Notes under the pieces: model-generated
What the model was told of the DNA's origin: nothing
Databases searched by the model: none
What the model saw: the letters and a program-made list of their open reading frames with translations, nothing else
Part shown: positions 1-5,892 of the stretch, piece after piece
Position numbering within the stretch: the first letter of the stretch is position 1
Layout: each line of letters starts with the position of its first letter
Made by a program: the position numbers and the translations under genes
Source of the DNA: Candidatus Galloscillospira excrementavium
GTDB lineage: Bacteria > Bacillota > Clostridia > Oscillospirales > Oscillospiraceae
DNA length: 12,726 bases
Direction: 5' to 3'
Assembly (NCBI GenBank): GCA_018711785.1
Contig: DVHW01000075.1
Location: forward strand, 1 to 12,726

Positions 1-127
1 CGCGGGGGCCCCATTTCACCCGTCCTGCCGGGAGTGAATCCCGTCAGGGCCAAGGTTTTGGCCCCGGGCCAAAACGCTTGACGGCGCGGAGCGCCGGATT
101 TGGTCGGCGGCCGGAGATTCCGCCCTC
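1..127. other. Intergenic stretch with palindromes, no gene seen
   Basis: This stretch lies downstream of the aldolase gene, which ends at 128. I see no credible coding region. It holds overlapping GC-rich inverted repeats. One has arms TTTTGGCCC/GGGCCAAAA around 57-75; another has arms CGGCGC/GCGCCG with loop GGA around 82-96. One of them may act as the 3' end of the leftward operon transcript, but no clear T-run follows either on the minus strand, so I do not call a terminator. Confidence 0.4.
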
Positions 128-1153
128 TCAGCCCTTCTTCTGCTGCTGCGACAGGGCGTAGGCCACGTCGGTGATCATATCCTCCTGCCCGCCGACCATG
201 CCCCGCCGGCCCAGCTCCACCAGGATGTCCCGGGGGTTGAGGTGGAACTTCTCCGCCGCCCGGTAGGTGTGGAGGAGGAAGCTGGAGTACACGCCCGCGT
301 AGCCCAGCATGAGGGGGGCGCTCTTGATGATCTGGGGCCGCTGCATGATGGGCTCCACCACGTTCTCCGCCAGGTCCATGTAGCCGTAGAAATCCAGTCC
401 TGTCTGATAGCCCAGGCGCTGGAACACACCGGCCACCACCTCGGCCTGGGCGTTGCCCGCGCCGGCGCCCAGCCCGCGGCAGGTGACGTCGATGTAGTCG
501 GCGCCGCACTCCACCGCCGCCAGGGCGTTGGCCACCGCCAGGCTCAGGTTGTTGTGGGCGTGGAAGCCCACGGGGATGGGCAGCTGCTCCACCAGCAGGG
601 AGATGCGGGCCCTCACGTCGTCGGGGGTCATGTAACCGGCGGAGTCGGCGATGTTCACATACTCGGCCCCCGCGTCCACGAAGATCTTGGCCTGCTCCAG
701 GATCTTCTCCGGGGTGGCCATGTGGGCCATCATCAGAAAGCCCACCGGCATCATGCCCAGCTCCCGGGCCGCCTTCAGGTGCTGGATGGCGATATCGGCC
801 TCGGTGACGTGGGTGGCCACCCGGACCACCTGGGCGCCATTGGCGCGGGCCTCCTTCAGGTCCTCAATGGTGCCCACGCCCGGCAGGAGGAGCACCCCCA
901 GCTTGGCGTTCTTCACCACCCGGCTGGCCGCCTTGAGCAGCTCCATCTCGGGCACCTTGGAGAAGCCGTAGTTGATGGAGGAGCCGGCCAGGCCGTCGCC
1001 GTGGCTCAGCTCGATGATGTCCACCCCCACCTTGTCCAGGCCGGAGGCGATGGCGGTCACCTGGTCCACGGTATAGCTGTGGCTGACGGCGTGGCTGCCG
1101 TCCCGGAGGGTGGTGTCCACAATATGTATCTTGCGGTTTTTATCCAGGCTCAT
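128..1153 (-). CDS. mhpE: 4-hydroxy-2-oxovalerate aldolase
   Basis: A 341-residue protein of normal length for the MhpE/DmpG/BphI family. It cleaves 4-hydroxy-2-oxopentanoate into pyruvate and acetaldehyde. The N-terminal HMGL-like TIM barrel starts with the motif VDTTLRDGSHA, which places Arg17, Asp18 and His21 where BphI has its catalytic Arg16, metal ligand Asp17 and base His20. The motif GFHAHNN gives His198 and His200, the other two divalent-metal ligands. The C-terminal ~70 residues match the helical communication domain that docks the dehydrogenase partner, so acetaldehyde is probably channelled. The start is ATG with AGGAGGGG upstream, lying inside the end of the dehydrogenase gene, whose stop is 2 nt away. 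This tight spacing fits translational coupling and a 1:1 complex. It is the last gene of the leftward operon. Function is near certain; the upstream substrate is unknown. Confidence 0.96.
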   Translation of the reverse strand: MSLDKNRKIHIVDTTLRDGSHAVSHSYTVDQVTAIASGLDKVGVDIIELSHGDGLAGSSINYGFSKVPEMELLKAASRVVKNAKLGVLLLPGVGTIEDLKEARANGAQVVRVATHVTEADIAIQHLKAARELGMMPVGFLMMAHMATPEKILEQAKIFVDAGAEYVNIADSAGYMTPDDVRARISLLVEQLPIPVGFHAHNNLSLAVANALAAVECGADYIDVTCRGLGAGAGNAQAEVVAGVFQRLGYQTGLDFYGYMDLAENVVEPIMQRPQIIKSAPLMLGYAGVYSSFLLHTYRAAEKFHLNPRDILVELGRRGMVGGQEDMITDVAYALSQQQKKG

Positions 1154-1155
1154 GG

Positions 1156-2031
1156 TTACTTCCCCTCCTTCAGCATCTTGGCGGCCACCTTTTCGGCGGC
1201 GGCCACGGCGGCGGCGTTGATGATGTCCAGGTTGCCGGAGTACTTGGGCAGGAAGTCCCCCGCCCCCTCCACCTGGACGATGACGGTCACCTTGTTGCCG
1301 TCCACGATGGGCGGCACCCGCAGGGAGTAGCCGGGCACATAGGCCTGGACCTCCTTGACGATCTCGTTCACCGAGGCCACGATGGCCTTCTCATCCGGGT
1401 TCTTCACGATGGAGTAGATGGTGTTGGACATCATCAGCGGGGGCTCGGCGGGGTTGAGGATGATGATGGCCTTGCTCCGGTCGGCGCCCCCCACCACCTT
1501 CAGGGCCTTGGCGGTGGTCTGGGTGAACTCGTCGATGTTGGCCCGGGTGCCGGGTCCGGCGCTCTTGGAGGAGATGCAGGCCACGATCTCGGTGTACTCG
1601 CTGTCCGCCACCCGGTTGATGGCGTAGGCGATGGGGATGGTGGCCTGGCCGCCGCAGGTGACCATGTTGTAGTTGTCGGTGTTGAGCTCCTGCAGGTGGT
1701 CCAGGTTGACGCAGGGCACCACGAAGGGGCCCACGGCCGCGGGGGTCATGTCAAAGACGATCTTGCCCGCCGCTTTCAGAATGGGGGCGTGCTTCATGTG
1801 GGCGGCGGCGCCGGTGGCGTCGAACACGATGCCGATCTCCGGGTCCTCGGCCACCGCCTTGACCCCCTCGATGGAGGTCTGGAAGCCCAGGGCGGCGGCC
1901 CGCTTGATGCCCTCAGACTCCACGATGCCGGTCATGGTCTTCATCTGCAGGTTCTGGCTGCGCATGACCTTGTACATCAGGTCGGTGCCGATGTTGCCCG
2001 GCCCGATGATGCCTACTTTGATTTTGTCCAT
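1156..2031 (-). CDS. mhpF: Acetaldehyde dehydrogenase (acylating)
   Basis: Oxidises acetaldehyde to acetyl-CoA using NAD+ and CoA, as partner of the aldolase encoded next to it. I place the start at 2031 ([18 protein letters not shown]), because AGGAGAG sits just upstream and the conserved Rossmann glycine motif begins six residues in; the reading frame extends to 2070 but that adds 13 unsupported residues. The resulting 291 residues are slightly shorter than DmpF/MhpF (about 310). The likely catalytic thiol is Cys126 in the motif [10 protein letters not shown]. Residues 1-110 form the NAD-binding domain, and the rest the dimerisation/catalytic domain, including the typical [16 protein letters not shown] stretch. 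With the 2031 start the gene lies 28 nt after the stop of the hydratase gene and 2 nt before the aldolase. Aldolase-dehydrogenase channelling is known for the family; here it is inferred from gene order. Confidence 0.95.
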   Translation of the reverse strand: MDKIKVGIIGPGNIGTDLMYKVMRSQNLQMKTMTGIVESEGIKRAAALGFQTSIEGVKAVAEDPEIGIVFDATGAAAHMKHAPILKAAGKIVFDMTPAAVGPFVVPCVNLDHLQELNTDNYNMVTCGGQATIPIAYAINRVADSEYTEIVACISSKSAGPGTRANIDEFTQTTAKALKVVGGADRSKAIIILNPAEPPLMMSNTIYSIVKNPDEKAIVASVNEIVKEVQAYVPGYSLRVPPIVDGNKVTVIVQVEGAGDFLPKYSGNLDIINAAAVAAAEKVAAKMLKEGK

Positions 2032-2059
2032 GCTCTCTCCTGTCTCTCCTCTCATGTTT

Positions 2060-2836
2060 TCAGTCGACAAATTTGACCGTGACGCTGCCCAGGCCGTGGA
2101 AGCTGACGGTGAAGGAATCCCCCGCCTGGGCGGGCAGGGCGGCGGTGACGGCGCCGGCCATGACGATGGACCCCGCCTTGAGCTCGATGCCGAACTCCCC
2201 CAGCTTGTTGGCCAGCCAGGCCACCGAGGCGGCGGGGTTGCCCCACACCTCGGCGGTGGTGCCCGAGGAGACCAGCTCCCCGTTCTTCTCCAGGGTCATG
2301 CCGGTCAGGCGCATATCCACCGCCCCGATGGGGACCATCCGCCCGCCCAGCATGAAGCGGGCGGAGGAGCCGTTGTCGGCGATGGTGTCACACAGCTTGA
2401 TCTTCCAGTCCTTGATGCGGGAGTCCACGATCTCAATGGACGGGGTGACCCAGGCGGTGGCGTCGTACACGTCGGCGATGGTGACGCCGGGGCCCTTCAG
2501 GGTCTTGTTCAGGCAGAAGGAGAGCTCCCCCTCCACCTTGGGCTGGATGAGCCCGGACATGGAGCAGGTGTCCCGCTCCAGCAGGAGCATGTTGTCAAAC
2601 AGGTGCCCGTAGTCTGGCTCGTTGACGTTCAGCAGCTTCTGCATCCCCGCGCTGGTCAGGCCGATCTTCATGCCGATGACCTTCTGCCCCTCGGCCTCGC
2701 GGCGGCGGACGTTCTCCAGCTGGACGGCGTAGGCGTCCTCCACCGTCATCCCGGGCTCGTGGAGGGTGAGCATGTCGATCTGGTACCGGCCCTGCTCCGC
2801 GTCCCAGAGCTGCTGGGCGGCCTTTTTGTGATCCAT
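2060..2836 (-). CDS. 2-keto-4-pentenoate hydratase family protein
   Basis: A 258-residue member of the MhpD/DmpE/HpaH superfamily (fumarylacetoacetase C-terminal fold). The expected reaction is hydration of 2-hydroxypenta-2,4-dienoate (2-oxopent-4-enoate) to 4-hydroxy-2-oxovalerate, the substrate of the aldolase downstream. Visible family signatures are [12 protein letters not shown] (55-66), the metal-binding cluster VEGELSF (Glu102, Glu104) with Glu135 in [10 protein letters not shown], and the C-terminal G-I-V-M-A-G segment. The close paralog 4-oxalocrotonate decarboxylase (DmpH/NahK) has the same length and motifs and cannot be excluded by eye. Hydratase is favoured because the next two genes continue the route and no tautomerase gene is present. 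The start is ATG with AAAGGA about nine nt upstream. A 57-nt gap, including an AT-rich stretch, separates it from the preceding gene. Confidence 0.88.
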   Translation of the reverse strand: MDHKKAAQQLWDAEQGRYQIDMLTLHEPGMTVEDAYAVQLENVRRREAEGQKVIGMKIGLTSAGMQKLLNVNEPDYGHLFDNMLLLERDTCSMSGLIQPKVEGELSFCLNKTLKGPGVTIADVYDATAWVTPSIEIVDSRIKDWKIKLCDTIADNGSSARFMLGGRMVPIGAVDMRLTGMTLEKNGELVSSGTTAEVWGNPAASVAWLANKLGEFGIELKAGSIVMAGAVTAALPAQAGDSFTVSFHGLGSVTVKFVD

Positions 2837-2867
2837 GGTCTCAAGTCCTTTCTTTCCCGTCAGGTTT

Positions 2868-2884
2868 CTATATCTATATTTATA
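2868..2884 (-). promoter_or_regulatory. AT-rich island before hydratase gene
   Basis: This short run, almost purely A and T, lies in an otherwise very GC-rich region, in the 57-nt gap upstream of the hydratase gene. Read on the minus strand it contains TATAAAT and TATAGA, possible -10 elements. I see no convincing -35 box at the right distance. It may be an internal promoter for the last three genes, or simply an unstructured leader that exposes the ribosome binding site. Confidence 0.25.
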
Positions 2885-2893
2885 AGGTAGGGA

Positions 2894-3796
2894 TCACCCG
2901 TGATGGTGCCCGTGGCCCAGGCCCTTCTGCCGCCACTTGTCGGCCAGGACGGCGGCCAGGCGGTCGGCCAGGACCTCCTTGCTCCAGCCCTCCTCCAGGC
3001 CCCGGAGCAGCACCGGCGCGGCGCACTCCACCTCGTCGTGGGGCCCGGGCAGGGAGACCATCAGGCTGGGGCCCTCCCGGCCCACGCCGATGCGCACCCC
3101 GTCCTTCACGTGGCGGCCGGTGCCCTGCTGAAACTTGACGATATAGGGGGTGGCGGCAGTGGGGTCCATGCGGCAGATGGCCTCCACCGAGTGGTCCTTG
3201 TCCTCGGCGCCCACCCCGCCGGTGGTGAGGATGAGGCCGAAGCCCCGGGAGAGGGCGTCGTCCAGCTTGTCGCAGATGTCCGCGAGGTCGTCCTCCATGA
3301 TCTCCCCCACGGTGACGGTGTAGCCCCGCTCCTCCAGCAGGCCCTTCAGGTAGGGGGTGTTGGTGTCCTCGATGAGGCCCTGCTTCAGCTCAAAGCCGGT
3401 GGGGAACACGATGGCCCGCCGGGCGATGCGGCTCTGGATCTCGCTGGTCATGCCGGCCACCCTGTCCAGCACCGCCTCCGGGTGTTCCACCCCGGCGCAG
3501 ATGAGGCCCAGGATGCCGTTGGAGTGGAGGTAGCTCTCCGGCGTCAGGTGGACGCCGGGGATCTTCCCCAGGGCCTCCAGGATGGCCTCCTCCTTGCCCA
3601 TGATGTTCTCCTGGGGCACCTCCTTGGCCAGCACGTCGAAGGTGATGTGCCGGGGGCGCACGTCCACCACCAGCACCTCGTTCTCCGGCAGGCCCAGCAC
3701 TCCGGCCACCGCGTGGGCCATGTCGGTGAGATTGGCGTTTTCCAGGGTGATCTCATTCACCCACAGCTCGGTCTTTTCCAGCAGATTGAGTCCCAC
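2894..3796 (-). CDS. MoCF-domain (MogA/MoeA-like) protein, His-rich tail
   Basis: A 300-residue protein of unknown exact role. Residues about 125-285 resemble the molybdopterin-binding MoCF fold shared by MogA, MoeA and CinA: AIVFPTGFEL (128-137), a nucleotide- or pterin-loop-like TTGGVGAEDKD (191-201), and SLPGPHDEVE (249-258). The classic GGTG..x..D loop is altered to GGVG. Residues 1-125 match no family I recognise. The protein ends in GLGHGHHHG, a small His cluster that could bind a metal. The start is GTG at 3796, preceded by GGGGAGG eight nt upstream and only 3 nt after the stop of the QPRTase-like gene, so the two are translationally coupled. It is not needed for the aldolase/dehydrogenase steps. 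A role in handling a cofactor or a nucleotide-activated intermediate is inference only. Confidence 0.7.
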   Translation of the reverse strand: MGLNLLEKTELWVNEITLENANLTDMAHAVAGVLGLPENEVLVVDVRPRHITFDVLAKEVPQENIMGKEEAILEALGKIPGVHLTPESYLHSNGILGLICAGVEHPEAVLDRVAGMTSEIQSRIARRAIVFPTGFELKQGLIEDTNTPYLKGLLEERGYTVTVGEIMEDDLADICDKLDDALSRGFGLILTTGGVGAEDKDHSVEAICRMDPTAATPYIVKFQQGTGRHVKDGVRIGVGREGPSLMVSLPGPHDEVECAAPVLLRGLEEGWSKEVLADRLAAVLADKWRQKGLGHGHHHG

Positions 3797-3799
3797 GGC

Positions 3800-4600
3800 T
3801 CATGCCTCCCCGATGACGTCCAGTTTCATGTCCAGCAGCAGGGCGTCCACGATTTCTTTTCCAATGCACAGGATGTCGGCCCGCCCGGCCAGGGCCGGGA
3901 TGTCGGTGAGCTTCACGTTCCCCGCGAAGGCCACCTTCACCCGCCCCCGGGCGCCCAGGGCCGCGGTCCTGGCCACGCACCGGTCCAGGTCCTCGGCCTT
4001 TCCGGTGTCCACCATCAGGATGTCCGCCCCGCCGCGGATGGCCTCGGCGGTCTCCTCGTCCACATCCCCGTCCTCGCTGCGGATCTGCACCACCCTGGTG
4101 TGGCCGGGGAAGGGGGCGCAGGCCTCCAGCGCCGCCGGGATGCCCCCCAGCATCCGGAGGAAGTTCTTGTCCAGGTAGATCATCGGGGGCTCGGTGATGC
4201 GGAAGGAGGCCCCGCCGTCGGCGATGGCCCGGCGCACCAGCCCCTTGATCTCCGGGGGCATCTTCTTCCAGGAGCCGGAAACGATCTCCGCCCTGCCGTC
4301 GGCCAGGAGCACCGCGGTCCGGGCGGCGGTGGCGATGCCGCTGGCCTTGGCCAGGGTGCCGATGAGGACCTCCTCCGCCAGGGCCATCTGCTTGGCGGTG
4401 GCGGCCAGGTTGCCGATGCGCTCCCCGTGGCCGATGTCCTCCCCGTCCGCCTTGCACAGCTCCAGCTCGATCCCCAGCTTCGCCGCCCAGGCTCTGGCCG
4501 CCTCCCCGCCGGAGAGCACGCCGGCCCGCTCGGCGGTGAGTACCGCCCGGAACCGCTTTTCCGCAACCTTCTGAAACAGCCGATCCCTGATGTCTTCCAT
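3800..4600 (-). CDS. Divergent quinolinate phosphoribosyltransferase (NadC/ModD)-like
   Basis: A 266-residue protein with the overall NadC/ModD layout: an N-terminal alpha/beta domain, GTLAKASGIAT (81-91), then a barrel. NadC makes nicotinate mononucleotide from quinolinate and PRPP. The barrel landmarks are present but altered. The RKTTPG motif reads KKMPPE (112-117), the NHR motif reads SFR (132-134), the lysine of the xKDNH motif appears as DKN (144-146), and the final glycine pair reads AGN (226-228). The start at 4600 (MEDIRDRLF) is chosen because GGAGGG lies five nt upstream; the frame runs open to 4681 but that stretch overlaps palindromic DNA. It is first in the leftward operon, behind the candidate operators. 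It may be a phosphoribosyltransferase for another aromatic acid, or a ModD-type protein. I do not call it NadC because the active site looks changed and no nadA or nadB is nearby. Confidence 0.72.
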   Translation of the reverse strand: MEDIRDRLFQKVAEKRFRAVLTAERAGVLSGGEAARAWAAKLGIELELCKADGEDIGHGERIGNLAATAKQMALAEEVLIGTLAKASGIATAARTAVLLADGRAEIVSGSWKKMPPEIKGLVRRAIADGGASFRITEPPMIYLDKNFLRMLGGIPAALEACAPFPGHTRVVQIRSEDGDVDEETAEAIRGGADILMVDTGKAEDLDRCVARTAALGARGRVKVAFAGNVKLTDIPALAGRADILCIGKEIVDALLLDMKLDVIGEA

Positions 4601-4615
4601 ACGCGCCCTCCGTTT

Positions 4616-4630
4616 TTCGTTAATAACGAA
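4616..4630. promoter_or_regulatory. 15-bp palindrome, candidate IclR operator
   Basis: Perfect inverted repeat TTCGTTA-A-TAACGAA just upstream of the ribosome binding site of the QPRTase-like gene. Next to it, 4627-4639 reads CGAAC-AGC-GTTCG, a second palindrome that shares the CGAAC half. IclR-family proteins of aromatic catabolism (PcaU, PobR type) bind palindromes of about this size with GTTCG-like half-sites. The IclR gene is the adjacent upstream gene. Binding is inferred. Confidence 0.45.
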
Positions 4631-4640
4631 CAGCGTTCGA

Positions 4641-4651
4641 TTGTATTTGCC
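4641..4651 (-). promoter_or_regulatory. Possible -10 box of the leftward operon
   Basis: On the minus strand this region reads GGCAAATACAATCG, containing TACAAT, a good -10 hexamer about 40 nt upstream of the QPRTase-like start. No good -35 box is visible at 16-18 nt; that space is filled by the 14-bp inverted repeat, which would suit an activator-dependent promoter. Start sites then fall next to the 15-bp palindrome. Confidence 0.3.
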
Positions 4652-4684
4652 AATTTGAAGGGAACTGTTCGTTCCCTTCAAATT
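4652..4684. repeat. 33-bp perfect inverted repeat
   Basis: Two perfect 14-bp arms (AATTTGAAGGGAAC and its complement) flank the 5-nt centre TGTTC, in the 149-nt gap between iclR and the QPRTase-like gene. The inner part also contains GAAC-T-GTTC. No T-run follows on the minus strand, so it is not a standard terminator for iclR. It is more likely an operator for the regulator, or an mRNA hairpin. Confidence 0.6.
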
Positions 4685-4749
4685 TTCTGTTCACTTTGTT
4701 CCTTTATGCCCGGGTATACGGCGCCTCTTCTTGTGCAGTTCGACTATCG

Positions 4750-5523
4750 CTACGCCACACAGCCAAGGCGCTCCGAGATCTGCCGGGCGTAGTACAGCAC
4801 GTCCCGGGTGGCCTCCTCCCAGTCCACATCCCAGAGCCGGCCGTAGGGGAAGGACACCGACAGGGCCATCACCGGCTTGTGCCGGTGGTCAAAGATGGGG
4901 GCGGCGATGCAGTGCAGGCCCGGCTCGATCTCCTCGTCGTCCACCGCGTAGCCCTTCTCCCGGATCTTGCGCAACTCGGCCTCCAGGGCCTCGCGGGTGA
5001 TGATGGTGTGCTCGGTCATGGGCTTCATGGGGCGGGAGTAGATGTACTTCTCCACATAACTCTCCGGCAGGTAGGCCAGCAGGGCCTTGCCCACGCCGGT
5101 GCAGTACATGGGGGCCCGCTTGCCGATACGGGAGTAGACCACCACGGCATTGGTGTTGTCCACCTTGTCGATGTAGATGATGTCCCCCTCGGAGTAGGCC
5201 GCCAGGTGGACCGTGGTGCGGTACTTGTCGGCCAGGAGCTGGCACCAGGGCCGGGCCTCCTGCCGCACGTCCATCCGGGCCTGGACCACATTGCCCAGCT
5301 CAAACAGCTTGATCCCCAGGCGGTACTTTTTGTTCTCCCCCTGCTCCAGATAGCCGAAGGAGGTCAGGGTGTTCACCAGGCCGTAGATCGTGCTCTTGGA
5401 CAGATCCATCCGCTCGGCGATCTCAGAGATGCCCAGCTCGGCGGCGTCGTTGAAGCACTCCAATATCTCCAGCGCCCGGGCGACAGACTGGACCGTGACG
5501 CCCTCTCTTTTTTGCGGTGCCAT
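4750..5523 (-). CDS. IclR-family transcriptional regulator
   Basis: A 257-residue regulator of typical IclR length. The N-terminal winged helix-turn-helix spans about residues 10-70, with SVARALEILECF followed by the recognition region LGISEIAERMDLSKSTIYGLVNTL split around residue 40 and the wing YRLGIKLFELG. Residues about 85-255 are the GAF-like effector domain, with the hallmark APMYCTGVGKALLAYLP and the C-terminal PGLHCIAAPIFDH. IclR proteins of this type sense small organic acids or aromatic intermediates. The start ATG at 5523 has AAGGGG about eight nt upstream. The gene precedes the meta-cleavage-like operon on the same strand, with a 149-nt palindrome-rich gap, and diverges from the lar operon. 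It most likely controls the catabolic operon; control of the lar operon is possible but unsupported. Confidence 0.93.
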   Translation of the reverse strand: MAPQKREGVTVQSVARALEILECFNDAAELGISEIAERMDLSKSTIYGLVNTLTSFGYLEQGENKKYRLGIKLFELGNVVQARMDVRQEARPWCQLLADKYRTTVHLAAYSEGDIIYIDKVDNTNAVVVYSRIGKRAPMYCTGVGKALLAYLPESYVEKYIYSRPMKPMTEHTIITREALEAELRKIREKGYAVDDEEIEPGLHCIAAPIFDHRHKPVMALSVSFPYGRLWDVDWEEATRDVLYYARQISERLGCVA

Positions 5524-5549
5524 GGTCTCTACCCCTTTCTTACGCCTTT

Positions 5550-5579
5550 ATCATAGCCCTCTCTCTGTCGTTTTGTCAA
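5550..5579 (-). promoter_or_regulatory. Promoter of iclR
   Basis: On the minus strand TTGACA (5579-5574) and TATGAT (5555-5550) are separated by 18 nt, which is a good sigma-A promoter. It sits about 27-56 nt upstream of the iclR start codon, giving a short leader. A second TTGACAAAA lies 33 nt further upstream (around 5604-5612) without a matching -10 box. This direct repeat, at about three helical turns, could be a regulator half-site pair. Confidence 0.65.
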
Positions 5580-5654
5580 TATCGTTCTGTATCACCGAAT
5601 CATTTTTGTCAATACTGAATAATTTGGGGCTCCGTTTTTTGGCAGGCTCTCCCC

Positions 5655-5684
5655 TTGACAGGAGCGGGCCGATCCGGTTATACT
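5655..5684 (+). promoter_or_regulatory. Promoter of the lar operon
   Basis: TTGACA (5655-5660) and TATACT (5679-5684) are spaced by 18 nt, a strong sigma-A promoter. Transcription should begin near 5691, so the leader to the larE start codon would be about 200 nt, long enough for a structured regulatory RNA. It diverges from the iclR promoter; the -35 elements are about 75 nt apart. Confidence 0.75.
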
Positions 5685-5690
5685 AAATAA

Positions 5691-5823
5691 AACAGCGGTC
5701 CAGAGGCCGCGAAGGGCTCAGAAGAGCCGCGTCCCCCGGCGTATGTTCCCCGCCCAGTGTACGGCAGGAGCCGTATGGAATGTCTGAAGGCATACCTATT
5801 TTCAGGTATGTCTTTTCTTTTTT
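5691..5823 (+). ncRNA. Structured leader RNA, candidate riboswitch/attenuator
   Basis: The predicted 5' leader of the larEBC transcript folds into successive hairpins. Hairpin one has arms GCGGTC (5695-5700) and GGCCGC (5705-5710) with loop CAGA. Hairpin two has arms GGCTC (5715-5719) and GAGCC (5724-5728) with loop AGAA. A third, TACGGC (5760-5765)/GCCGTA (5770-5775) with loop AGGA, is enclosed by ATGTTCC (5743-5749) pairing with GGAATGT (5777-5783). An intrinsic terminator follows. The pentamer GTATG occurs at 5741, 5773 and 5806, and each copy can pair with CATAC (5791-5795) in the terminator's left arm, so alternative anti-terminator pairings exist. I do not recognise a known class; T-box, cobalamin, TPP and fluoride signatures are absent. 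Nickel, NPN or a precursor is a plausible ligand by context only. Confidence 0.55.
5789..5823 (+). terminator. Intrinsic terminator inside the lar leader
   Basis: Nine-base-pair stem GGCATACCT (5789-5797)/AGGTATGTC (5804-5812), with one G-T pair and the 6-nt loop ATTTTC, followed by TTTTCTTTTTT. It lies about 100 nt after the predicted start of transcription and 70 nt before larE. It would therefore stop the operon transcript unless the leader refolds. Alternatively it ends a small independent RNA. Confidence 0.72.
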
Positions 5824-5892
5824 GCTCCCGCCCTCCCCGCTGGGGCCGGGGATGCCGGGATGCGGCATTTGATGTTTGATTGGGAGGTCTCT

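Noticed and set aside
242..1330. Rightward open frame over the aldolase gene
   Set aside because: Shadow of the aldolase, whose catalytic residues are intact on the minus strand; no domain is visible in this translation.
4652..4684. Inverted repeat considered as the iclR terminator
   Set aside because: No T-run follows on the minus strand and the arms are AT-rich at their ends; operator or mRNA hairpin is more likely.
2900..4792. Long rightward open frame of 630 codons across the MoCF-like and QPRTase-like genes
   Set aside because: It is antisense to two genes with recognisable folds and good ribosome binding sites. Its composition (Gly, His, Val, Leu, Gln rich) is typical of an opposite-strand shadow in GC-rich DNA.
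5711..5736. T-box-like reading of AGGG...CCGCGTCCC in the leader
   Set aside because: The conserved T-box core (GGTGG followed by ACCGCG) is absent, there is no specifier-loop architecture, and the downstream genes are not amino-acid genes.
5755..5795. Resemblance of GAGCCGTATG to group II intron sequence
   Set aside because: Only about ten bases match. There is no domain V hairpin of the right form and no reverse transcriptase gene nearby.
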